A stretch of DNA of 41,897 nucleotides, from assembly GCA_027008705.1 (NCBI GenBank), contig JALVEB010000032.1:1-41897 (forward strand), in the 5' to 3' direction. Shown in pieces: positions 11,517-20,270 of this stretch (position 1 is its first letter; every line of letters starts with the position of its first letter). The notes under the pieces are model-generated. The model saw only the letters and a list, made by a program, of their open reading frames with translations. It was not told the DNA's origin and did not search any database. The position numbers were made by a program, and so were the translations under genes. This DNA comes from Sedimenticola sp. GTDB lineage: Bacteria; Pseudomonadota; Gammaproteobacteria; Chromatiales; Chromatiaceae.

Positions 11517-12826
11517 GATTCGATACCCTGGCCGGCTGGCTGGAATGGCAGTCCAGCCTGCATCCGGCCGCCATCGACCTGGGTCTGGAACGGGTCGCCG
11601 AGGTCTGGCGGCGCCTCGGCGGGCGCATCGTCTGCCCGCTCGTGACCGTGGCCGGGACCAACGGCAAGGGCTCCAGCGTGGCGATGCTGGACGCGATCTG
11701 GCAGGCTGCCGGCTACCGCGTCGGCAGCTTCAGCTCGCCTCACCTGATGCGCTACAACGAGCGCATCCGGCTCGATGGCGAACCGCTCTCCGATGCCGCC
11801 ATCATCGAGGCCTTCGCGCGTATCGATCGCGCCCGGGGCGACCTCTCGCTGACCTATTTCGAATTCGGCGCATTGGCCGCGCTGGATTGTTTCGCGCGCG
11901 CGCGGCCCGATGTCGTGGTTCTCGAGACGGGGCTCGGCGGGCGGCTCGACGCGGTCAACATCGTGGATGCCGATGTCGCGCTGATCACCGCGATCGGTCT
12001 CGACCACACCGAGTGGCTCGGTGAGGATCGCGACCGGATCGCGCGCGAGAAGGCCGGCATCCTGCGCGCCGGCCGCGCGGCGGTCTGTTCCGACCCGCAA
12101 CCGCCGGCTGGCTTGCTCGAACAAGCCGCGCGGCTGGATGTTCCGCTGCGTGTCTATCGGCGTGACTTCGACGCCACGCCGAACCCGGGCGGCGGGTGGC
12201 GCTGGAGCATGGAAGGACGTCGGCGCGAGGCGTTGCCGCTGCCGGCGCTGCGCGGCGACTACCAGCTTCAGAACGCTGCCGGAGCGCTCGCGGTAACCGA
12301 ACTGTTGGGCGGGCGCCTGCCGCTCGAGACCGCCGCGATTCGCGAGGGACTGGCTTCCGTCTCCCTGCCGGGGCGTTTCGAGGTCCGCCCGGGCCGCCCG
12401 ACCCTGATCCTCGATGTCGCCCACAATACGCAAGCGGTCGCGGCGTTGCGCGATACCTTGCGTCGCTACCGCTGTCGCGGGCGCGTGCTCGCGGTGTTCT
12501 CGGCGCTGCGCGACAAGCGTCTCGGTGAGATGATCGCGCGGATCGACGATCGGATCCACCAATGGCACCCGGCCGGGCTGGAAGGGCCGCGAGGGCTGGA
12601 TGGAAAAACCGTCGCGGCGGCAGTGGCGCGACATGCCCATGGGCGACGCGCGCCGCCCCGCGAGCGGGTTTCCGAAGCCCTGGGCGACGCCCTCGCGGAG
12701 GCGCGGGATGACGACTGCATCCTGGTGTTCGGCTCCTTTCTCAGCGTGGCCGCGGCATGCCGGGCGCTGGAAGACCATGATGGCCAGGCCCGCCGGACGA
12801 TGACACCAGAGCATGATGGACGATAG
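11513..12826 (+). CDS. folC: Bifunctional dihydrofolate / folylpolyglutamate synthase
   Basis: FolC ligates glutamate to dihydropteroate and then extends the polyglutamate tail of folates, using ATP. The 437-residue length is standard for the bifunctional enzyme. The P-loop is [14 protein letters not shown], followed by the Mur-ligase family region [13 protein letters not shown] and the magnesium-site strand [13 protein letters not shown]; the C-terminal domain includes [10 protein letters not shown]. It is coupled to accD by ATGA and overlaps dedD by 14 nt, the usual accD-folC-dedD operon. Confidence 0.97.
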   Translation: MRFDTLAGWLEWQSSLHPAAIDLGLERVAEVWRRLGGRIVCPLVTVAGTNGKGSSVAMLDAIWQAAGYRVGSFSSPHLMRYNERIRLDGEPLSDAAIIEAFARIDRARGDLSLTYFEFGALAALDCFARARPDVVVLETGLGGRLDAVNIVDADVALITAIGLDHTEWLGEDRDRIAREKAGILRAGRAAVCSDPQPPAGLLEQAARLDVPLRVYRRDFDATPNPGGGWRWSMEGRRREALPLPALRGDYQLQNAAGALAVTELLGGRLPLETAAIREGLASVSLPGRFEVRPGRPTLILDVAHNTQAVAALRDTLRRYRCRGRVLAVFSALRDKRLGEMIARIDDRIHQWHPAGLEGPRGLDGKTVAAAVARHAHGRRAPPRERVSEALGDALAEARDDDCILVFGSFLSVAAACRALEDHDGQARRTMTPEHDGR

Positions 12827-13355
12827 ATTAAAGAAACGCCTGATCGGCGCGGCGGTATTGATGTCTTTGTTGATCATCTTCGTGCCGATGCTGATCGAGA
12901 AGGGACGGATCGACAACCGCATCGATGAGCATGCGATCCCGCCGCGTCCGGAGGTCGAGTTCCCGCCGGTGCATCTCGACCTGCCGCAGCCGCCACCGGA
13001 GGCCGCGCGAGTCGGACCGCGGCCGTCCGCGCCGCCGTCGAAACCGTCGGCTCACTCCCGGGCGGCGTCGAGCAAGCCAGCGGCGGCGAAAGCCAACGCT
13101 CAGGGGCGCGATCGACGGCCCAACGCCTGGGTGGTACAGGTCGCCAGCTTCACCGACAAGGCGCGCGCCGAGCGTCTTGCCGCGCGCCTGCGCAAGGCCG
13201 GGTTCAGCACCTTCATCAGTCGCGCCTGGGTGAAGGGCGCGCGGCGCTACCGGGTGCGCGTCGGCCCCGAGTTGGATCTCGATCGCGCGCGCCGCATCGC
13301 GCGCGCGATCGAGCGCAAGGTCAAGCTCAAGGGCCGCGTGCAGCGGCATCGTTGA
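12813..13355 (+). CDS. dedD: SPOR-domain cell division protein (DedD type)
   Basis: DedD-type proteins are single-pass inner-membrane proteins whose periplasmic SPOR domain binds denuded septal peptidoglycan during division. The 180 residues comprise a short basic cytoplasmic N-terminus, a transmembrane helix (AVLMSLLIIFVPMLI, about 13-29), a Pro/Ala-rich linker and a C-terminal SPOR domain beginning WVVQVASFTDK. Two adjacent ATGs are possible starts (12813 or 12816). In many relatives cvpA and purF follow; here the next gene is an autotransporter esterase. Confidence 0.9.
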   Translation: MMDDRLKKRLIGAAVLMSLLIIFVPMLIEKGRIDNRIDEHAIPPRPEVEFPPVHLDLPQPPPEAARVGPRPSAPPSKPSAHSRAASSKPAAAKANAQGRDRRPNAWVVQVASFTDKARAERLAARLRKAGFSTFISRAWVKGARRYRVRVGPELDLDRARRIARAIERKVKLKGRVQRHR

Positions 13356-13547
13356 AAGCCGGGCGACATGGCTGCGCGCCGCCGAGCCACAGGGCGGTAT
13401 TCACGGCCTTTCCCCGAGCCGAAGTCACTCCGGCCGAAACTCGATGACGGGACCCTGAGCGCGATTGTCCAGGCGTTGCATCGAAGCGCCATGGGTGAGT
13501 AGTCACCAGTCTGTTAAGATGGGGTATCCGCACACCCGGAGGGGACA
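13356..13547 (+). promoter_or_regulatory. dedD-esterase intergenic region
   Basis: This 192-nt gap marks the synteny break after the dedD block. The inverted repeat GGTGA-GTAG-TCACC (13494-13507) lies about 40 nt before the esterase ATG, next to a weak -10-like TAAGAT (13515-13520). It could be an operator, but there is no second copy in the window to support it. A ribosome site (GGAGGGG) precedes the ATG. No intrinsic terminator for the accD-folC-dedD operon is obvious. Confidence 0.3.
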
Positions 13548-15560
13548 ATGAACAGACAATGGCTCGCGGCGCTGCTCGGCGCGCTGATGACAAGCCCGGC
13601 CAGCGCGCTGGATTACGATCAACTCTATATCTTCGGCGACAGCCTGAGCGACGCCGGCGCCTATGTCGGCCGGCCCGACGCCGGCAACGGCCAGCGCTTC
13701 ACCACCGATCCCGGGCCGGTCTGGGTGGAGACCCTCGGCGCCGGTTTCGGCGTGGCGGTACGCGCCAACAACCCGGACAATCCGAACACCTCGCCGCAGG
13801 GCAACGACTACGCCCAGGGCGGCGCGCGCGTCGACGACCCACAAGGGATCGGGCAGAGTCCGTCTCCGCTCGCCGCGCAGCCGATCACCATCCAGGTGCA
13901 AAACTATCTCGCGACTCACCCGCGCGCCGACGAGAATGCCTTGTACGTCGTCTGGGGCGGCGCCAACGATGTCTTCGCCCAGGCCGCGGCGGCCGCCGCC
14001 GGCGCGCCGGCCGAGCAGATCAGCGCCAGTCTCCAGGCCGCCGCCGGCAAGCTCGACGAGCAGATCCAGCGGCTTGCCCAGAGCGGCGCGCGCGCGATCG
14101 TCGTGCCGACGCTGCCGGACATCGGCCAGACCCCGGCAACGCTGCTGACCGCGATCCAAAGCGCCGGCGCCGGCAACCCGAACCTCGCGACCGCGCTCGG
14201 CGCGGCGACGCTGGCGCTGCGGGCCCCGGCGACCACGCCGGCGCAACAGCAGGCGGTGCGCGACAACGCGTTGGCCACCGCCGCCCAGGTGCTCGGCGTG
14301 CCGGTCGCTTCGCTGCGCGGCGCGGCGGCACAGGTCGGCGGCGGGCTAAGCCAGTTGTCGGATGGCTTCAACCGCGCGCTGGCCTTCGCGTTGTCACGCG
14401 GCACCGCCAACGTGGTCACGCTGGACATGACCGCGTTCTTCGCCGAGGCGCTCGCCGATCCCGCTGGCTTCGGCTTCACCAACGTCACCGGCACGGCCTG
14501 CAACACCCCGTCATCGTTGCCCTGTACCGGCGCCGAGCTCGCCGCGCCGGGCGCCGAGCGCGCCTTTCTGTTCGCCGATGGCGTGCATCCGACGACGGCC
14601 GGGCATGACGCCATCGCCGCCTATGCGCGCTCGGTGCTCGAGGCTCCGGGGCTGGTATCGACGCTGCCGCACGCGGCCTATGCCCTCGGGCGCGGTTTTC
14701 TGCAAGGCTTGCAAACCCAGATCGGCCTGACCGACGGGGCCGCGGTCGGGACCTGGTCGCCGTTTGCGATCGCCGGTTTCCAGAGCCATGATTTCGACGA
14801 TCGCGCGGTGGGCGGCTGGGATGCCGACAGCGATACCCAGACCATCGGCGGCACCTATCGCATGGATGCGAACTGGACCTACGGCGTCGCCCTCAGCCGG
14901 TTGGCCAGCGACACCAGTTGGGGCCGCCAGGGCGGCTTCGACTACCGCGGCATCTATGGCACGGTATTCGCCCACTATCGGGATCCGCGTTATTTCGCCG
15001 ATCTGATCGGCAGTTTCGGCAACGGGCGTTATGACAATATCCGCCGCCATGTCGGTTTTGGGCGCGATCCTTCCGGCGATACCGACGGCACCCATTTCCT
15101 GATCGCCGCGAATGCCGGCCTGACGCTGTGGCGGAATGAACGCTTCGCCGTCGGGCCGCTGTTCGGCCTGGTCTATCAGAACGTCACGGTCGACGGCTAC
15201 GGCGAGGACCGCGCCACCGGGTTGCGCTACTCCGATCAGTCGATCGAGGCGCTGAACGGCGAGCTCGGGCTGTTTCTGGACTACCGCGCCAGCCAGCGTC
15301 TGAAGCTCAACGCCGCGTTGGTGCGGGAGCAATCGTTGTCGGACGATTCCAGCACGCTCGATGCGCGCGCCCGCGGCACCTCGGCGAGCGGTTTTCGCAC
15401 ACAGAGCGTCGGTATCGACGACGGCTTGTGGCGGATCGGGCTCAGCGCGGGCTACGCGATCAGCCCATCGATCAGCGCGACGCTGGACTACAGCTACCGC
15501 AAAGGGGACTCCCTGGCCGAGACCCATGTTCTGAATCTGGGTATCCGTGTCAGCCTGTAG
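13548..15560 (+). CDS. GDSL-family esterase autotransporter
   Basis: This 670-residue protein is a type Va autotransporter with a surface-exposed SGNH/GDSL lipase-esterase passenger, like EstA of Pseudomonas or EstP. Residues 1-20 are a signal peptide ending ASA. The catalytic Ser32 lies in FGDSLSDAG, the block III Asn in WGGANDVF, and the Asp-His pair in ADGVHPTTAGH (Asp344, His347). Residues from about 395 to the end form the outer-membrane beta-barrel with alternating aromatic strands. The protein ends in Leu rather than the usual Phe/Trp. Homologues hydrolyse short- and medium-chain esters and affect surfactant production or motility; the substrate here is unknown. Confidence 0.92.
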   Translation: MNRQWLAALLGALMTSPASALDYDQLYIFGDSLSDAGAYVGRPDAGNGQRFTTDPGPVWVETLGAGFGVAVRANNPDNPNTSPQGNDYAQGGARVDDPQGIGQSPSPLAAQPITIQVQNYLATHPRADENALYVVWGGANDVFAQAAAAAAGAPAEQISASLQAAAGKLDEQIQRLAQSGARAIVVPTLPDIGQTPATLLTAIQSAGAGNPNLATALGAATLALRAPATTPAQQQAVRDNALATAAQVLGVPVASLRGAAAQVGGGLSQLSDGFNRALAFALSRGTANVVTLDMTAFFAEALADPAGFGFTNVTGTACNTPSSLPCTGAELAAPGAERAFLFADGVHPTTAGHDAIAAYARSVLEAPGLVSTLPHAAYALGRGFLQGLQTQIGLTDGAAVGTWSPFAIAGFQSHDFDDRAVGGWDADSDTQTIGGTYRMDANWTYGVALSRLASDTSWGRQGGFDYRGIYGTVFAHYRDPRYFADLIGSFGNGRYDNIRRHVGFGRDPSGDTDGTHFLIAANAGLTLWRNERFAVGPLFGLVYQNVTVDGYGEDRATGLRYSDQSIEALNGELGLFLDYRASQRLKLNAALVREQSLSDDSSTLDARARGTSASGFRTQSVGIDDGLWRIGLSAGYAISPSISATLDYSYRKGDSLAETHVLNLGIRVSL

Positions 15561-15592
15561 AGAACATGCCGAGCATCGGCGGGGAGAGAATC

Positions 15593-16102
15593 ATGTGGAA
15601 GGCGTTCTTTGGCGAACTCGGCGGCGGCCGTCTCACGCGCCTGCAATACCTGGGCTACTCGGTGCTGCTGAACCTGATCCTGTTTGCCATCGTGATCGGC
15701 GTGACCCTGCTCGCCGGCGGCCTGGAGCAGGCCGGTGACGACCCGGCGGCGATGCAGCGCCAGCTGCTGGAGCGCTTCGGCGCGGTCGGCATGTCGTTGA
15801 TGACGGTATTGTTCTTCCTCCTTCTGTTCGCCGGTCTGAACCTGATGGCGAAGCGTCTGCGCGACATGGGGCTGCCGGGCTGGCCGGGCGTGCTTGGCGT
15901 GATGATCGTGAGTCTGATCCTGGCGATGGCGTTCGGTGGCGGCGCGCCGGCCGGTGGCGCGATGCCGCCGGCGATGAGCCTGATCCAGCTTGCGATCCTG
16001 GCCTTTTTGTTGCTCGTGCCGGGCAACGCTTTCGGTGGCGGCAGGCCGAAGGATGGCCCGGGGGATGGTTCGAGGCCGGGCGACGGCCAGATGCTCGGTT
16101 GA
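15593..16102 (+). CDS. DUF805 family inner-membrane protein
   Basis: This 169-residue protein belongs to the DUF805 (YhaH-like) membrane family, whose role is not established. The N-terminus has the family opening WKAFFGELGGGRLTRLQYL, followed by about four hydrophobic segments and the family signature AKRLRDMGLPGWPG. The tail is Gly/Pro/Asp-rich and probably cytoplasmic. I start it at 15593, preceded by GGGGAGAG, rather than at the track's 15428, which lies inside the esterase gene. It follows the esterase by 32 nt and is probably co-transcribed. Confidence 0.85.
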   Translation: MWKAFFGELGGGRLTRLQYLGYSVLLNLILFAIVIGVTLLAGGLEQAGDDPAAMQRQLLERFGAVGMSLMTVLFFLLLFAGLNLMAKRLRDMGLPGWPGVLGVMIVSLILAMAFGGGAPAGGAMPPAMSLIQLAILAFLLLVPGNAFGGGRPKDGPGDGSRPGDGQMLG

Positions 16103-16152
16103 AGCGTTCGTCCGCGGGCCGGGGTGGCGTCAGCCCGGAAGAACGCCGGGAG

Positions 16153-16200
16153 TATACTCGTCGCCCATGAGTTTTCGGCCACTGCCGTCGCGTTCGCGAC
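16153..16200 (+). repeat. Dispersed repeat R1, copy B (before uvrY)
   Basis: The core is TATACTCGTCGCCCATGAG followed by TTTTCGGCCACTGC, and then a hairpin GTCGCG (16187-16192) / CGCGAC (16195-16200). The hairpin sequence differs from copies A and D, yet pairing is kept. Just upstream, CCCGG-AAGAACG-CCGGG forms another small stem. Confidence 0.85.
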
Positions 16201-16230
16201 AAACGGGCGTCGAGTCGGTGTGTCCGGATT

Positions 16231-16259
16231 TTGCCGCTGTTTCCGGGGTCTGATAGGAT
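16231..16259 (+). promoter_or_regulatory. Candidate uvrY promoter
   Basis: TTGCCG (16231-16236), a 17-nt spacer and TAGGAT (16254-16259) lie about 30 nt before the response-regulator ATG. Spacing is ideal but both hexamers are imperfect. This would start transcription just downstream of repeat R1 copy B. Confidence 0.4.
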
Positions 16260-16289
16260 GGCCCGTCCAAGCTCCGAATATGGCAGACG

Positions 16290-16937
16290 ATGATCAAAGT
16301 GCTGTTGGTCGATGACCACGACCTGGTGCGAACCGGGATCAAGCGTATTCTGGAAGGGACTTCGGACATTACCGTGCTGGGCGAGGCGGACAGCGGCGAA
16401 GAGGCGGTGCGTTTCGTGCGCCGCGAGCCGCCCGACGTGGTGCTGATGGATGTGCGCATGCCGGGCATGGGCGGGCTAGAGGCGACGCGCAAGATCCGTC
16501 TCATCGACGAGCGCATCCAGGTGATCGCGCTGACGATGCTCCAGGAGCAGCCGTTTCCGGCGCGGCTTCACGAGGCCGGCGCGCTCGGTTACCTGACCAA
16601 GGGTTGCGATGCCAATGAGCTGCTGAACGCGATCCGCACCGTGCATCAGGGTCGCCCCTATCTCGACCGCGAGGTGGCCCAGGCGATTGTTCTCGCCGAC
16701 CTGAACGGCAGGAACAAGGGACCGTTCGACGGGCTTTCGAATCGCGAGATGCAGGTCATGTTGATGATTACCCAGGGGATCGGTAACCAGGAGATCGCGG
16801 ATACCCTGTGTCTCAGTCCGAAGACCATCTCGACCTATCGCCATCGCCTGTTCGAGAAGCTGGATGTTCACAACGATGTCGAACTGACCCATCTCGCGAT
16901 CCGCCACGGCCTCAGCGGAGATCCAACCGAGCAATGA
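16290..16937 (+). CDS. uvrY: UvrY/GacA-family response regulator
   Basis: This LuxR-type response regulator corresponds to UvrY/GacA, which when phosphorylated by BarA/GacS activates CsrA-titrating small RNAs. The 215 residues have a receiver domain with acidic pocket DD (8-9), phospho-acceptor Asp54 in VLMDVRMPG and the conserved Lys in GYLTKG, then a LuxR HTH at about 150-205 (LSNREMQVMLMITQG, LSPKTISTYRHRLFEKL). Location directly before uvrC is the classic uvrY/gacA context. The stop overlaps the next gene by ATGA. I found no GGA-rich small RNA gene of the RsmY/CsrB type in this window. Confidence 0.95.
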   Translation: MIKVLLVDDHDLVRTGIKRILEGTSDITVLGEADSGEEAVRFVRREPPDVVLMDVRMPGMGGLEATRKIRLIDERIQVIALTMLQEQPFPARLHEAGALGYLTKGCDANELLNAIRTVHQGRPYLDREVAQAIVLADLNGRNKGPFDGLSNREMQVMLMITQGIGNQEIADTLCLSPKTISTYRHRLFEKLDVHNDVELTHLAIRHGLSGDPTEQ

Positions 16938-17569
16938 ACGGTTTCGATCCCGCCTGCCGGCGTTGTCCCCGCCTGGCCGGCTTTCTCGAGGAGCTGCGCG
17001 CGCGCCATCCCGGCTATCATTGCGCCCCGGTGGCGCCGTTCGGCGCGCCACGTCCGGCCCTGCTGGTGGTGGGCCTCGCGCCCGGTCTGCATGGCGCCAA
17101 TCGCACCGGACGGCCGTTTACCGGAGACCATGCCGGCATCCTGCTCTACGAAACCTTGCATCGTCATGGCTTCGCCAGCGCGCCACAGTCGCTCGCCCGG
17201 GACGACGGCCTGGTGCTGCGCGACTGCGCGATCACCAATGCCGTGAAATGCCTGCCGCCCCAGAACAAGCCGAAGGCCGCCGAGATCAATCGCTGCAATC
17301 CTTTTCTGCGCCAGGAGCTGGACGCGCTGCAAGCCGGCGCGGTGGTATTGGCGCTCGGCACGATCGCGCACAAGGCGGTGATCGCCGCGTTCGGTTTGCG
17401 CCAGGCGGCGCATGGTTTCGGCCATGGCGCCGAGCATGCCTTGCCGGATCGGCGCGTGTTGCTCGACTCCTACCATTGCAGCCGCTACAACACCCAGACC
17501 CGGCGCCTGACACCGGCGATGTTCGACCGGATCTTCGCCCGCGCCAGGACGCTGATCGACGCGCAATGA
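16934..17569 (+). CDS. Family 5 (UDGb-type) uracil-DNA glycosylase
   Basis: This 211-residue enzyme is predicted to excise uracil and other deaminated bases from DNA. The motif GLAPGLHGANRTGRPFTGD and the Cys pattern (CRRCPRL near the N-terminus, further Cys in CAITNAVKC and INRC) match the iron-sulfur UDG families, most like family 5/UDGb. The late motif DSYHCSRYNTQT is the counterpart of the HPSPRN-type loop. I start it at the ATGA overlap with uvrY, not at the track's 16808. It is coupled to uvrC on the other side (ATGA), placing base excision between the regulator and nucleotide excision genes. Confidence 0.88.
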   Translation: MNGFDPACRRCPRLAGFLEELRARHPGYHCAPVAPFGAPRPALLVVGLAPGLHGANRTGRPFTGDHAGILLYETLHRHGFASAPQSLARDDGLVLRDCAITNAVKCLPPQNKPKAAEINRCNPFLRQELDALQAGAVVLALGTIAHKAVIAAFGLRQAAHGFGHGAEHALPDRRVLLDSYHCSRYNTQTRRLTPAMFDRIFARARTLIDAQ

Positions 17570-19383
17570 ATGCCCCCGCCTTCGACCACAAGGCCTTTCT
17601 GCGCACCCTGACCCACCGTCCCGGCGTCTACCGCATGCTCGACGCCGACGGCGAGGTGCTCTATGTCGGCAAGGCCAAGGACCTGAAGCGGCGGGTTTCG
17701 AGTTACTTCAGCCGCTCGCTGAACCGGCGCATCCAGCGCATGGTGGCGCGGATCCGCTCGATCGAGGTCACCGTCACCCACACCGAGGCCGAGGCGCTGC
17801 TGCTCGAGGCCAACCTGATCAAGTCGCTGAAGCCGCGCTATAACGTGCTGCTGCGTGACGACAAGAGCTATCCCTCGGTGTATCTTTCGGACGATCCCTT
17901 CCCACGGGTCGCCTTCCACCGCGGCGCGCGCAAGCGGCCGGGACGCTATTTCGGTCCCTATCCCAGCGTGCGCGCGGTGCGCGAGACGCTGCACATCCTG
18001 CAAAAGCTGTTTCGTGTCCGCCAATGTGAAGACAGCGTCTATCGCAACCGCTCGCGGCCCTGCCTGCAATACCAGATCGAACGTTGCTCCGGCCCCTGCG
18101 TCGGCCTGATCCCGCAGCAGGATTATGCGCGCGACGTGGCCGACACGATGCGTTTTCTCGACGGCAAGACCACCCACATCATCGACGATCTGGTGGAGCG
18201 CATGGAGCAGGCCTCGGCGGCGTTGGAATTCGAACGGGCCGCGCGTCTGCGTGACCAGATCGCGGCGTTGCGGCGGGTGCAGGAGAAGCAATACGTCAGC
18301 GGAGAACAGGGCGATCTCGATATCGTCGCCTGCCATCTCGCCGGCGACAGCGCCTGCGTGCAGGTGTTCTTTCTGCGCAACGGCCGCAACCTTGGGAACA
18401 AGGCGTTTTTCCCGCGCCTGCCGCGCGGCGTCGACGAGGGTGAACTGTTGTCCGCCTTCATCGCCCAGTTCTATGCCGACAAACCGGTGCCGCCCGAGCT
18501 GCTGAGTTCCCACGAACCGGCCCAGCGCGAGCTGCTCGAAACCGCGCTGGCGCAGCGCGCCGGGCGCAAGGTAAGCATCCGCCACCGCCTGCGCGGTCAG
18601 CGCCGCCATTGGCAGAGGATGGCCGTGAACAACGCCAGGCTGGCGCTCGAGGCGCGTCTTGCCAGCCATGCCGGCATGCGTCACCGGCTCGAGGCGCTGC
18701 GCGAACTGCTGGGCCTGGACGAAGCGCCGGAGCGCATGGAATGCTTCGACATCAGCCACACCAGCGGCGAACTGACCGTGGCTTCCTGTGTGGTGTTCGA
18801 CCGGGACGGGCCGTTGAAATCAGATTATCGTCGCTTCAATATCCAGGGGATTACCGCCGCCGACGACTACGCGGCGATGCGTCAGGCGCTGCAACGCCGC
18901 TATGCGCGCATCCAGAAGGAAGATGGCGTGTTGCCGGATGTCCTGTTCATCGACGGGGGCAAGGGGCAGCTCGGCGTCGCGCGCGAGGTCCTCGCCGAGC
19001 TCGGCATCGATCAGCTGTTGTTGGTCGGCGTCGCCAAGGGGCCGGATCGCAAGCCCGGCATGGAACAGCTGTTCGTCGGAGAGGATCCCCGGCCGCGGCT
19101 GCTGCCCGGTGATTCTCCGGGCTTGCACCTGATTCAGCAGATTCGCGATGAAGCGCATCGCTTCGCGATCACCGCCCACCGCCAGCGGCGCGGCAAGCGC
19201 GCGCGCGGCTCCACGCTGGAAGAGATCCCCGGCATCGGGCCGAAGCGTCGCCGTCGCTTGCTGAACCAGTTCGGCGGTCTCGGCGAACTCGCCGGCGCCG
19301 GGGTTGAGGACATCGCGCGCGTCGACGGCATCTCACGCCGCCTCGCCGAGCAGATCTACGCTCATTTTCATGGCGAGGGTTGA
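17566..19383 (+). CDS. uvrC: UvrABC excinuclease subunit C
   Basis: UvrC makes the dual incisions around bulky lesions in nucleotide excision repair. The 605 residues contain the GIY-YIG nuclease for the 3' cut ([20 protein letters not shown]), a UVR motif that contacts UvrB near 202-237 ([14 protein letters not shown]), the RNase H-like 5' nuclease domain ([21 protein letters not shown]) and two C-terminal helix-hairpin-helix motifs ([14 protein letters not shown]). The start at 17566 overlaps the UDG stop. The track's 806-residue version includes 201 codons of shadow frame. Confidence 0.98.
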   Translation: MNAPAFDHKAFLRTLTHRPGVYRMLDADGEVLYVGKAKDLKRRVSSYFSRSLNRRIQRMVARIRSIEVTVTHTEAEALLLEANLIKSLKPRYNVLLRDDKSYPSVYLSDDPFPRVAFHRGARKRPGRYFGPYPSVRAVRETLHILQKLFRVRQCEDSVYRNRSRPCLQYQIERCSGPCVGLIPQQDYARDVADTMRFLDGKTTHIIDDLVERMEQASAALEFERAARLRDQIAALRRVQEKQYVSGEQGDLDIVACHLAGDSACVQVFFLRNGRNLGNKAFFPRLPRGVDEGELLSAFIAQFYADKPVPPELLSSHEPAQRELLETALAQRAGRKVSIRHRLRGQRRHWQRMAVNNARLALEARLASHAGMRHRLEALRELLGLDEAPERMECFDISHTSGELTVASCVVFDRDGPLKSDYRRFNIQGITAADDYAAMRQALQRRYARIQKEDGVLPDVLFIDGGKGQLGVAREVLAELGIDQLLLVGVAKGPDRKPGMEQLFVGEDPRPRLLPGDSPGLHLIQQIRDEAHRFAITAHRQRRGKRARGSTLEEIPGIGPKRRRRLLNQFGGLGELAGAGVEDIARVDGISRRLAEQIYAHFHGEG

Positions 19384-19421
19384 GCGCGGTGCTTTCGACA
19401 AGGCTTCTGGTAAGATAGGGC

Positions 19422-19449
19422 GGCCGAAGCTTCATGGGCGACGGATAGA
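19422..19449 (-). repeat. Dispersed repeat R1, reverse degenerate copy (between uvrC and pgsA)
   Basis: GGCCGAAGCTTCATGGGCGACGG, read on the minus strand, gives CCGTCGCCCATGAAGCTTCGGCC, matching the R1 core at 22 of 28 positions. The hairpin part is not recognisable. It sits in the leader of pgsA, only 28 nt before the TTG start. Confidence 0.6.
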
Positions 19450-19477
19450 GACCGTCCCTCTCGACCGGGAAAAGCGC

Positions 19478-20074
19478 TTGAACATCCCCAATCAATTGAC
19501 ATTGCTGCGCATTCTGCTGGTGCCCGTCATCGTCGTGGTGTTCTACCTGCCGTTGTCCTGGGCGAGCCGGCTCTCGGCCTTGGTGTTCGCGGTCGCGGCG
19601 CTTACTGACTGGCTCGACGGCTACCTCGCGCGGCGCTGGGGGCAGACCTCGCCGTTCGGCGCCTTTCTTGACCCGGTGGCCGACAAGATCATGGTCGCGG
19701 TTGCGCTGATCCTGCTGTTGCAGGCCGATCCCAACGTTTGGTTGACCTTGCCGATCATCATCATCATCGGACGCGAGATCACGATTTCGGCGCTGCGGGA
19801 ATGGATGGCCGAGCTGGGTTCGCGCACCACCGTCGCGGTGTCTTTTATCGGCAAGCTGAAGACCGCCGCGCAGATGGGCTCGATCATCGCGATGCTGTGG
19901 CGGGACGAGTTCCTCGGCCTGCCGGTCTACCGCATCGGCGTGGTGCTGTTGTATGTCGCCGCCGCGCTCACCTTGTGGTCGATGTCGATCTACCTGAAAG
20001 CCGCCTGGCCCCTGCTGTCACCGCGGGCACGACCGGTTGCCGGGGAAAAGCCGCGGCAAAGCGATATGGGCTAG
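19478..20074 (+). CDS. pgsA: CDP-diacylglycerol-glycerol-3-phosphate 3-phosphatidyltransferase
   Basis: PgsA makes phosphatidylglycerophosphate, the committed step to phosphatidylglycerol and cardiolipin, at the inner membrane. The 198-residue protein carries the CDP-alcohol transferase motif DG-x2-AR-x8-G-x3-D-x3-D ([21 protein letters not shown]) and several membrane helices. The family N-terminus [11 protein letters not shown] fixes the start at TTG 19478, giving LNIPNQ; no ATG is available in a sensible place, and the track's 19304 start lies inside uvrC. uvrC-pgsA order is widely conserved. Confidence 0.96.
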   Translation: MNIPNQLTLLRILLVPVIVVVFYLPLSWASRLSALVFAVAALTDWLDGYLARRWGQTSPFGAFLDPVADKIMVAVALILLLQADPNVWLTLPIIIIIGREITISALREWMAELGSRTTVAVSFIGKLKTAAQMGSIIAMLWRDEFLGLPVYRIGVVLLYVAAALTLWSMSIYLKAAWPLLSPRARPVAGEKPRQSDMG

Positions 20075-20126
20075 TCGCATACCTCACCAGGTCGTATAGT
20101 GGCCCGCTATTGTCTGGGTAGCAGTT

Positions 20127-20202
20127 TATACTCGTCGCCCATGAGTTTTCGGTTTTTCGAGGGACGACCGCGGTGGCCGAGCATTCATGGGACGAGTATA
20201 TA
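20127..20202. repeat. Dispersed repeat R1, inverted doublet (after pgsA)
   Basis: A plus copy begins TATACTCGTCGCCCATGAG (20127) and a minus copy begins at 20200 (TATACTCGTCCCATGAA read in reverse), so the 76-nt element has terminal inverted repeats. The minus copy continues into TCGGCCAC-GCG like copy D. The right end also contributes TATATT (20199-20204), a -10-like hexamer pointing at the patatin gene. Confidence 0.8.
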
Positions 20203-20270
20203 TTCTTGGGAGTCGGCCTGTACGAATGGAACGGCCTGTTCCATGTTGGACCGGTCGGGAGGAGGGCATC

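Noticed and set aside
16963-17565. 201-residue N-terminal extension of uvrC in the track
   Set aside because: It overlaps the glycosylase gene in another frame; the UvrC GIY-YIG domain begins shortly after the ATG at 17566.
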